From Deltaproteobacteria bacterium UBA5799 (GTDB taxonomy: Bacteria; Desulfobacterota; GWC2-55-46), in assembly GCA_002418185.1 (NCBI GenBank), contig DIDN01000152.1, forward strand, positions 1 to 14,214: DNA of 14,214 nt, in the 5' to 3' direction. Below the pieces are notes generated by a model. That model searched no databases and had not been told where the DNA came from. It worked only from the letters and a program-made list of their open reading frames with translations. The translations under genes were made by a program, and so were the position numbers. Of this stretch, positions 1-6,084 are shown piece by piece. Within the stretch, counting starts at the first letter, position 1, and every line of letters starts with the position of its first letter.

Positions 1-12
1 ATACATGCTCGG

Positions 13-36
13 AAAAGCCTCTGGTTTTCAGAGGCT
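13..36 (-). terminator. Hairpin with short T run downstream of ligD
   Basis: An 8-bp perfect stem (16-23 with 29-36, arms AGCCTCTG/CAGAGGCT on the plus strand) closes a 5-base loop. Read on the minus strand it is followed by TTTTCC, so it resembles a weak intrinsic terminator for transcripts leaving ligD. There is no T run on the plus-strand side. It may be a back-up to the stronger hairpin at 73-102, or the end of whatever lies left of the window. Confidence 0.4.
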
Positions 37-72
37 GCCTGGACCCGGGCCAAAAAAACTTTCAGGGCTTCG

Positions 73-102
73 AGGCCGGACGACCTCCGGCCTTTTCCTT
101 TT
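73..102 (+). terminator. Intrinsic terminator, convergent with ligD
   Basis: The perfect stem GGCCGGA/TCCGGCC (74-80 with 86-92, extendable by one A-T pair) has a 5-base loop and is followed on the plus strand by TTTTCCTTTT. This is a classic intrinsic terminator for a plus-strand gene lying left of the window. On the minus strand the same hairpin sits 15 bases before a run of seven Ts (complement of 52-58), so it may also help end the ligD transcript. No gene is visible in 1-107. Confidence 0.6.
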
Positions 103-107
103 GGGCT

Positions 108-2687
108 TCAGCGCCTCAAGCCTATCTGCTCTTCCATTTCAACTGTCACGGGCTGCCTGAGGTCCATGTAGCCCTTCCAGGGGTTCCCGGCCTCCCTTAA
201 GCGTTCCTTGATGTTGGAGAGCGTGAAGGAGCCCGGCCCGCGGAGCATGAGCTCGTCCCAGCCGAGCGGCGCGGCGATCGGCGCTCCTGGCCTGGCCCTG
301 GTCGAATAGGCCTCTATGGCGGTTGCGCCCCTTATGTTCCTCATGTAGTCGATGAATATCTTTCCGGCCCTCCTGGACTTCGTCATCGTCGAGGTGAACC
401 TGTCCGGAAGGCCCCTTGCCACGAACCCGGCGACAGCCCCGGTAAACTCCTTTATCTCGTCCCAGCCCCTCACGGGGAGCACCGGGACGACGACGTGCAG
501 CCCCTTGCCGCCGGTCGCTTTTACGAAGCTCTTAAGCCCGAGCTCCTCGAGGAGTGCCCGCATGAGGAAAACGGCCTCGACGAGCCTCTCCCACCCGACC
601 CCCTCGTCCGGGTCCATGTCGAATACCATCCTGTCCGGGTATCCGGTTTTTACATAACGGCTGTTCCATGTGTGTATTTCAAGCGCGCCTATCTGGGCGA
701 GCGCCAAAAGGCCCTCGGGCGTATCAACCATCAGGTACTCGGCGGGCGCGCCGTCGTTTTCCGTAACGGCTATCCTCTTTATCTCCGGAGGCATGGTGTC
801 GGCCGCGTGCTTCTGGTAGAAGCATTCCTTTCCGATGCCCTCGGGGCAGCGCACGAGGGTTAGCGGCCTTCCGGCGAGGTGCGGGAGCATGAGAGGCGCC
901 GCTATTTCATAGTAGCCTATGAGGTCGGCCTTGGTATGCCCTTCCCCGGGAAAAAAGACCCGGCCCGGGTTTGTTACGCGCACGCTCCTTATCATACTTA
1001 CAGGCCCCGGCTCGGGCGGAGGCACGTAGGCGAGCGTTTCTTCCGTGGGGCCTACGGCTTCTTTTGCCCGGAGCGGTTCCTCGACTACCACCTCCCTTGC
1101 GGGCTTGTCCTCCCGGAGCCCCTTGAACGAGGCGTGCCTCAAAACGCCGTCTGCCGTCAGCTGCCTGTACTCCACTTCCGCAACGAGCTCGGGCCTTATC
1201 CAGTGCACGCCCCTTGCCTCCGCCCCGGTCGGCGGGTCATGGAACGGGGGAGTAGTTTTTTCGAGCGGCTTGAGGCGCTCCCACACCTCGGCTATGGAGC
1301 GTTCGCTGAAGCCGGTCCCGACCCTGCCGCAGTAGACGAGCTTCCCGTCCGGGGCGTATGCGCCCATGAGGAGCGCTCCGAAACCGCTCCTTCTGCCGCC
1401 GCCGGGCTCCGTATAGCCGCCTATGACGAACTCGTCCCTTGAAAGGCATTTCACCTTGAGCCACGACATGGAGCGTCCTTCCACATACGGCGCGTCCCGC
1501 TTCTTCGATATTATCCCCTCGATATCGTAGGCGCATGCTTGCTCGAAGAACTCCGGGCCATTGCCTTCCACATGGCCGCTGAAACGGATGAACCTCCCGT
1601 CAGCCCTTTCGGACTTCAAGACGGACTCGACGAGCTGCTTCCTTTCATATAGTGGCGCTGCCGTCAGGGAGTAGCCGTTGAAATAAAGGACGTCGAAGAG
1701 CATGTACATGAGCCCCTCGTCGGTCTTCATGGCGAGCGCGTGCTGGAGCCCCTCGAAGCTCGTTCTGCCGACCTCGTCCATGGAGACGACCTCGCCGTCG
1801 AGCCACGCTTCGCTTGCCGGAAGCATGGAGAGCGCCCCGGCTATGGACGGAAACCTTTCGGTCCAGTCGTTCCCGTTACGGGTAATAAGCCGGACGCTGC
1901 CTTCCCGTATCTTCGCGAGTATCCTGTAACCGTCGTATTTAAGCTCGTGGAGCCATCCGTCCCCGGCAGGCGGCGCGTCCACGAGGGTCGCGAGCGCGGG
2001 CCTCATCGTCTCGGGCATGGGCTTTTTCCGGTATTCAGCCTCGGAAGGGAGCACCCGGGCCTCTCCCTCCTTGCCGCTCCATACGCCCTCCGGGAGTTTC
2101 GCCACCTCCTCGACTGTTCTGCCGCTTACGGCGCTCTCTGGCCTTTCAGCAGTTATATCGCCCGAGATATCCGCGTCCCCGTCCGTTTCCTTAATAAGGA
2201 GCCATTCGTCCTTTTCCTGCTGTCCGCCCCTGTCCCTTCCGCCGGGCTTAAGCCGCACTATCGCCCACCTGCCCCGGAGCTTCTTGCCGGAGAGTATGAA
2301 CTTCATCGCCCCCTTTTTAAGCCCCTTGTCCGGGTCTTCCTCGGGTATCCAGAAGCCCCTGTCCCATACGATTACAGTCCCGCCCCCGTACTCTCCCCTG
2401 GGGATGACGCCCTCGAAACCGGCGTACTCGATCGGGTGGTCTTCAACGTGCACTGCAAGGCGCTTGTCTTCGGGATCAAGCGAGGGGCCTTTGGGGACAG
2501 CCCAGCTCTTGAGGGTGCCGTTGAGTTCAAGGCGGAAATCGTAATGGAGGGCGCGGGCCGAATGCTTCTGGACGACGAATATGCCAGCGGGGCCTTCGGC
2601 AACTTGCCCCTCGGGCTCGGGGGTGCGGCTGAAATCGCGCTTTTGCCGGTACTCGCCGAGGCCGTCGTTTTGAGCTTCGCTCCCCAT
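108..2687 (-). CDS. ligD: Multifunctional ATP-dependent DNA ligase LigD (PE-Lig-Pol)
   Basis: This is the NHEJ ligase/polymerase/end-healing enzyme, 859 residues. Domain order is phosphoesterase, ligase, primase-type polymerase, as in Pseudomonas LigD and unlike mycobacterial Pol-PE-Lig. The PE domain (about 10-170) carries H42, H48, D50, R52 and H84, the positions of the Pseudomonas metal site. The ligase domain (about 225-535) has the nucleotidyl acceptor K250 in ELKYDGYR, motif IV EGIISKK (390-396) and motif V SWLKVK (408-413). The archaeo-eukaryotic-primase-type polymerase domain (about 565-850) has FDMDPDE (D690, D692), GGKGLH near 726-731 and FIDYMRN (D780). All three active sites look intact. 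The start is fixed by the usual N-terminal YRQKRDF...TPEP block; the next Met lies far inside. It follows ku by 9 bases in the same frame. GGAAG abuts the ATG directly, too close for a normal ribosome site, so translation is probably coupled to ku. Confidence 0.97.
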   Translation of the reverse strand: MGSEAQNDGLGEYRQKRDFSRTPEPEGQVAEGPAGIFVVQKHSARALHYDFRLELNGTLKSWAVPKGPSLDPEDKRLAVHVEDHPIEYAGFEGVIPRGEYGGGTVIVWDRGFWIPEEDPDKGLKKGAMKFILSGKKLRGRWAIVRLKPGGRDRGGQQEKDEWLLIKETDGDADISGDITAERPESAVSGRTVEEVAKLPEGVWSGKEGEARVLPSEAEYRKKPMPETMRPALATLVDAPPAGDGWLHELKYDGYRILAKIREGSVRLITRNGNDWTERFPSIAGALSMLPASEAWLDGEVVSMDEVGRTSFEGLQHALAMKTDEGLMYMLFDVLYFNGYSLTAAPLYERKQLVESVLKSERADGRFIRFSGHVEGNGPEFFEQACAYDIEGIISKKRDAPYVEGRSMSWLKVKCLSRDEFVIGGYTEPGGGRRSGFGALLMGAYAPDGKLVYCGRVGTGFSERSIAEVWERLKPLEKTTPPFHDPPTGAEARGVHWIRPELVAEVEYRQLTADGVLRHASFKGLREDKPAREVVVEEPLRAKEAVGPTEETLAYVPPPEPGPVSMIRSVRVTNPGRVFFPGEGHTKADLIGYYEIAAPLMLPHLAGRPLTLVRCPEGIGKECFYQKHAADTMPPEIKRIAVTENDGAPAEYLMVDTPEGLLALAQIGALEIHTWNSRYVKTGYPDRMVFDMDPDEGVGWERLVEAVFLMRALLEELGLKSFVKATGGKGLHVVVPVLPVRGWDEIKEFTGAVAGFVARGLPDRFTSTMTKSRRAGKIFIDYMRNIRGATAIEAYSTRARPGAPIAAPLGWDELMLRGPGSFTLSNIKERLREAGNPWKGYMDLRQPVTVEMEEQIGLRR

Positions 2688-2696
2688 CTTCCGGGG

Positions 2697-3530
2697 CTAC
2701 CCGCCCGAGGCCTTCCGGGCCTTTGCCTTCGCGGCCTCGGTCTCCTCGACGCTCTTTTTAAGGAGCGACATGAGGTCTATCACTTCAGCGGCGGGCGCGG
2801 GCGGCGGCGCGGCCTCCTCGACCCTGGCGGTCTCTCCTGCGGCGATCTTGTTTTTTATGTAGGAGAGGAGTTCGTCCTTGTAGGTGTCGTGGTATTTGTC
2901 GGGCTGCCAGTCGGATATCATGGACTCGACGAGCCTTGCCGCCATCTCAAGCTCCTTGTCTGTCACCCCGAGCTTTTTCAGGTCCTCCTCCGGCACTTCG
3001 ATTGTCTCGGGCTTTTTGAGCTCGTCGGCGTATCTTATGAGGTCGAGTACCAGCACTCTCCCGTAGGGGACCACGGCCCCGATGTATTCCTTCGAGTGTA
3101 TTACGACCTTCGCGACCCCGGCCTTCCCGGTCTTCTTAAGCGCCTCTCTTAAGAGCGCGTAACCCTTCTCGCCCCTTCCCACGGGAGCGAGGAAGTAGGG
3201 CTTCTGGAAGAATATGGGGTGGATGTCTTTCGAATCGACGAAATCGATTATCTCGACGGTCTGGGTGGCCCTGGCGTTGGCGCGCTTAAGGTCCTCTTCG
3301 GTAAGGACGACATACTGCCCCCGCTCGAACTCGTACCCCTTCACCATCTCGCCGGAGGCGACCTCTTTTCCCGTCCGCTTGTTTATCTTCCTGTAGCCGA
3401 CCGGCGAGAGGTCGGTCCTGTCCAGGAGGTGGAAGTCGAGTTTCTTCTCCTTGCCTTCGGCGGTAAAGAGCCCGACCGGGATATTTACAAGTCCGAAGCT
3501 TATCGATCCTTTCCAGATGGGACGCGCCAT
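2697..3530 (-). CDS. ku: Ku homodimeric DNA end-binding protein
   Basis: Bacterial Ku, 277 residues, is the usual length. It forms a ring on double-strand break ends and recruits LigD. The N-terminus (ARPIWKGSISFGLVNIPVGL) is the family hallmark, and the Ku core runs to about residue 225. The tail holds the short conserved VIDLMSLLKKS block (250-260) thought to contact LigD, then a Lys/Ala-rich basic end. The ATG has a GAGG ribosome site 8 bases upstream. A good sigma-70 promoter lies about 50-77 bases upstream, 13 bases past the photolyase stop. Ku is the first gene of a two-gene operon with ligD. It ends in TAG, and reading on in frame reaches the ligD ATG after three sense codons. Confidence 0.97.
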   Translation of the reverse strand: MARPIWKGSISFGLVNIPVGLFTAEGKEKKLDFHLLDRTDLSPVGYRKINKRTGKEVASGEMVKGYEFERGQYVVLTEEDLKRANARATQTVEIIDFVDSKDIHPIFFQKPYFLAPVGRGEKGYALLREALKKTGKAGVAKVVIHSKEYIGAVVPYGRVLVLDLIRYADELKKPETIEVPEEDLKKLGVTDKELEMAARLVESMISDWQPDKYHDTYKDELLSYIKNKIAAGETARVEEAAPPPAPAAEVIDLMSLLKKSVEETEAAKAKARKASGG

Positions 3531-3574
3531 GGGAAGAACCTCGCAATTGGAGAGGGCTGGAGGAAGGGGCCTTA

Positions 3575-3587
3575 TTTAGATTCTAAA
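3575..3587. promoter_or_regulatory. 13-base palindrome over the ku -10 element
   Basis: TTTAGA-T-TCTAAA is a perfect inverted repeat (arms 3575-3580 and 3582-3587) that covers the predicted -10 box of the ku promoter. Its position fits an operator where a repressor would block RNA polymerase. It does not match the LexA consensus of E. coli (CTG-N10-CAG) or B. subtilis. A chance palindrome in A+T-rich promoter DNA remains possible. Confidence 0.35.
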
Positions 3588-3607
3588 GGAAAGGCAAGGG
3601 GAGTCAA
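3580..3607 (-). promoter_or_regulatory. Predicted sigma-70 promoter for ku-ligD
   Basis: On the minus strand TTGACT (3602-3607) and TAGAAT (3580-3585) are 16 bases apart; each matches the consensus in 5 of 6 positions. Transcription would start near 3573, leaving a leader of about 43 bases with a GAGG site (3539-3542). The promoter lies just beyond the photolyase stop with no terminator between, so ku-ligD may also be read from upstream. It closely resembles the promoter at 5957-5984. Confidence 0.65.
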
Positions 3608-3619
3608 GGGGGCGTTCTC

Positions 3620-4960
3620 TCATCCGGCCCACTTCCGTACATACGAGTCCGCGTCGAACTTCGACCTGAGTCCCCTGTAACTCATATACCTTATTTTTCC
3701 GACCACATCCCTTTCAGCCCATGCGCGGTCGTGCACCCCGCCTATGGCCCAGGCTATCCCCGTGTACCCGTTCGGGTCCCTGCCGTCGAGCTCGTATCTG
3801 TCGTTCAGGTAGATGGCGTTTCGAAGCGCTTTTTCGGGCGACTCGCTCCATTCCAGTATCTTCTTGGCCCAGTACATGCGCATGTACCCGTGCATCTTCC
3901 CGGTCTTTTTCATCTGCAGCTGGGAGGCGTTCCAGAGAGGGTCGTATGTCCTGCCGTTCTCGAGATCGTCGAGGGAATAGATGGGTTCGCGACTGTCGTT
4001 TGAGTGCTCTTCAAGGGTCTTCCTTGCCCAGGCGGGAAAGCCTTTGACGCTGTCGTAGCCGGGGTTATGGAGGCAGAAGTTGTCCGATAGCTCCTTTCTT
4101 ACTATAAGCTCCTCAAGGAAAGCCTTTTTGCTCTCTTCCTTTGCATCGCTTTTCATTATCTCAAGCGCGACCCGCTGGGCAGATACCTGGCCGAAGTGGA
4201 GATACGGCGAGAGGTTCGATTGACCGTCCCTCGTCGGGTCGTTCCTGTCGTCTGCATACCTGTCGAGTTTAAGTTCGATGAACCTTTCGAGCGCTTTCCG
4301 CGCTTCTTGCTCGCCGGGCCTGATCCAGTCCACCTCCCCGACCGTCCTGTCGATTGCGAGGGCGGAAAGGGTCTTTTCGAGCTCGAAGCCCGCCTCAAGC
4401 CCGGCCTTATGCGGGTGATTCCTCAGCCTCGGAAAGGCGGTAAGATAGTCTCCGAGCCGGGCATGTATCCTTGGCCTTATGGTCCGGGCCGCGAACTCCT
4501 GTTTTTGAGAGGCTATCCTGCAAGGCACGATATTATGCGCGTCGACCATGTGAAAGGGTATGTCTATTCCTGAGGCAACGGCGTTTCGCCAGTCCCTTTT
4601 AATCTTCAAGGGGTCGAAGTCGGTCACAAGCTCGGATATCTTGTGTAGCTTGATGTAATCCGGCACCGCTTTAACCGGGTCGCCCTTTATGAGGACAAAG
4701 GGTATGGACTTCCCGGCAAGGCTCTCTTCAAGCTCCTTAAGCCCGCGGAGCATGAACCCGTACTGCCGGAGCGTTGCCCCGAGAAATGCCGGGACAAGGC
4801 AGAAGAAGACTATGAGAGGGGACTTCCGCTCGATTGCGAGCGCCTGGGCAAAAAGGAGCGCCCAGTTGTCCCTCGACCGCTGGTCGCGGCTCATCCAGTA
4901 GGCGACTGCGCCTTTTCCCGGAACGCCTCCTTTGACTGTCTCGTACCTTCCCTCGAACAT
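3620..4960 (-). CDS. phrB: Class II deoxyribodipyrimidine (CPD) photolyase
   Basis: This flavoenzyme uses light to split cyclobutane pyrimidine dimers; 446 residues is typical for class II. The N-terminal Rossmann domain begins with the class II signature VAYWMSRDQRSRDNWAL (19-35). The FAD domain has SNLSPYLHFGQVSAQ (248-262), ELIVRKELSDNFC (284-296) and the C-terminal NDRYELDGRDPNGYTGIAWA (386-405). W343, W364 and W371 keep the spacing of W360, W381 and W388, the electron-transfer tryptophans of the Methanosarcina mazei class II enzyme, so photoreduction should work. It starts 6 bases after the DUF523-DUF1722 stop, in the same frame, with only a weak AGG as ribosome site, so it is the second gene of a coupled operon. 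An internal ATG at residue 23 would cut into the signature and is rejected. Confidence 0.95.
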   Translation of the reverse strand: MFEGRYETVKGGVPGKGAVAYWMSRDQRSRDNWALLFAQALAIERKSPLIVFFCLVPAFLGATLRQYGFMLRGLKELEESLAGKSIPFVLIKGDPVKAVPDYIKLHKISELVTDFDPLKIKRDWRNAVASGIDIPFHMVDAHNIVPCRIASQKQEFAARTIRPRIHARLGDYLTAFPRLRNHPHKAGLEAGFELEKTLSALAIDRTVGEVDWIRPGEQEARKALERFIELKLDRYADDRNDPTRDGQSNLSPYLHFGQVSAQRVALEIMKSDAKEESKKAFLEELIVRKELSDNFCLHNPGYDSVKGFPAWARKTLEEHSNDSREPIYSLDDLENGRTYDPLWNASQLQMKKTGKMHGYMRMYWAKKILEWSESPEKALRNAIYLNDRYELDGRDPNGYTGIAWAIGGVHDRAWAERDVVGKIRYMSYRGLRSKFDADSYVRKWAG

Positions 4961-4966
4961 GCGCGC

Positions 4967-5911
4967 CTACACGTGGTTTCTGAGCATCATCTCTATCGGG
5001 TGGGGGTTGAGGTAATACTGCCTCTCAAGGTACGGCTCCCTGAAAAGCCGGACATAGTGGTTCATAAGCACTATCGGCGCTATGAGCGGGATAAGCCCCT
5101 TGTGGTAAGTGCCGACGATCTCGGCCAGCTCCTCTTTTTCCGGCGCTGAGAGCCTGTCCTTGAAATATCCCATGACGTGATACAGGACGTTCGTGTTCTT
5201 ACGGGTCGTCGCTATTATGCGGAGCCCTTCCATGAGGTTCACCGCGTATTCATGGTATGGCCCTTCCCCTCCGGTTTTCCCTGCATCGGCCACTATCTTT
5301 CCAAGGCGCGTATAATGCCCGGGGCTGTGCGCAAGGATAAGGAGCTTGTGCCTCGTATGGAAATCGACGAGGGCGACAGGCCCCGGGTCCTGCATCAATT
5401 CCTGCCATCTCCGGTAGACGAAAACCCGCTCGATGAAGTTTTCACGGAGCGTCGGGTCGTGCAGCCTGCCGTCGTCTTCTGCCGGGACGAGCGGGAAGCG
5501 CTCGATGAAGGCTCCCCCGAAAACGCCCACCCCTTTTTTGGAAGGAGGGCCGGAAGGCCCGTAAAGCCTTACGCCGTAAAGGCCCGAGCTCGGTGACCGG
5601 GCCTTGAAGATGAAGCCCGAGAGGTACTCCCTTGAAAGCTCGTCGAGTTTTTCCTTCGCCCATTCCCGCATGCCATCGGTGTGGTCCACTCCGGTCTTTC
5701 GGGTCACGAGGCGCTGGCCTTCGGGAGTAGCCTTCAGGCGCATGGCCTCCCTCGGGACCGGAAGTCCGTACTCCACCTCCGGGCAGACAGGCACCCACTC
5801 GAAGAACTGGCCGAGGGTGTCGGTTATGTACCTGTCCCTCTGGTGCGTGCCGTCATAGCGCACCTTCTCTCCCAGGAGGCACGAGCTTATGCCGAGCTTT
5901 ATCTTCTGCAT
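4967..5911 (-). CDS. DUF523-DUF1722 (YbgA-type) protein
   Basis: A 314-residue two-domain protein. DUF523 (about 4-150) starts with IKLGISSCLLGEKVRYDG and continues with VPVCPEVEYGLPVPRE (40-55) and FKARSPSSG (102-110). DUF1722 (about 180-305) has DFHTRHKLLILAHSP (183-197). E. coli ybgA, of the same family, also sits beside phrB, so the photolyase link is conserved. Stand-alone DUF523 proteins (TudS) are reported thiouracil desulfidases with a [4Fe-4S] cluster held by three cysteines. Here C11 and C43 are present, but the third position (usually SPSCG) is Ser109, so cluster binding may differ. The true function of the two-domain form is not established. It is first gene of an operon with the photolyase. 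No Shine-Dalgarno site is seen; a hairpin ends 2 bases before the ATG. The start matches the usual family N-terminus. Confidence 0.93.
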   Translation of the reverse strand: MQKIKLGISSCLLGEKVRYDGTHQRDRYITDTLGQFFEWVPVCPEVEYGLPVPREAMRLKATPEGQRLVTRKTGVDHTDGMREWAKEKLDELSREYLSGFIFKARSPSSGLYGVRLYGPSGPPSKKGVGVFGGAFIERFPLVPAEDDGRLHDPTLRENFIERVFVYRRWQELMQDPGPVALVDFHTRHKLLILAHSPGHYTRLGKIVADAGKTGGEGPYHEYAVNLMEGLRIIATTRKNTNVLYHVMGYFKDRLSAPEKEELAEIVGTYHKGLIPLIAPIVLMNHYVRLFREPYLERQYYLNPHPIEMMLRNHV

Positions 5912-5913
5912 GG

Positions 5914-5929
5914 CACGATGGCTATCGTG
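5914..5929 (-). promoter_or_regulatory. Leader hairpin touching the DUF523 start codon
   Basis: CACGAT-4-ATCGTG is a perfect 6-bp inverted repeat ending 2 bases before the ATG at 5911. In RNA it would occupy the place where a ribosome site should be, and no Shine-Dalgarno sequence is seen in the leader. It could limit translation or, as DNA, be a protein-binding palindrome about 20 bases downstream of the predicted start of transcription. Confidence 0.35.
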
Positions 5930-5956
5930 TTTTTCGGGAAAACTGTTCTTCTTCAG

Positions 5957-5984
5957 AGTTTAAAGGAGAGGAGGGTGGAGTCAA
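5957..5984 (-). promoter_or_regulatory. Predicted promoter for DUF523-photolyase operon
   Basis: Minus-strand TTGACT (5979-5984) and TAAACT (5957-5962) are 16 bases apart, giving a start near 5950 and a leader of about 39 bases. Aligned without gaps to the ku promoter over 34 bases from the -35, 25 positions agree, including TTGACTCC and TCCTTTA. The rest of the gap up to the transporter stop (5985-6084) shows no gene and no convincing terminator. Confidence 0.55.
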
Positions 5985-6084
5985 GACAGGGAGGAGGCCA
6001 GCAGGTCGGGTCAGAAGAGTTGAATCCAGTTTGATTTCTTAAGGCTTTGAGTTCCCTGCCGATTAGGGGTTGTCCATTCCGTAC

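Noticed and set aside
1740..3152. Open plus-strand frame of 470 codons across ku and ligD
   Set aside because: It lies wholly antisense to two genes with clear family motifs, and its translation is rich in Arg, Pro, Leu and Gly without any known domain. Long antisense frames are expected from third-position GC bias.
2697..3530. Possible phage Mu Gam-like or phage origin for ku
   Set aside because: The protein has the bacterial Ku N-terminus, core and C-terminal tail, sits beside ligD, and shows no phage genes or codon shift around it.
3580..3607. LexA (SOS) box at the repair promoters
   Set aside because: Neither the CTG-N10-CAG nor the GAAC-N4-GTTC pattern is present at this promoter or at 5957-5984.
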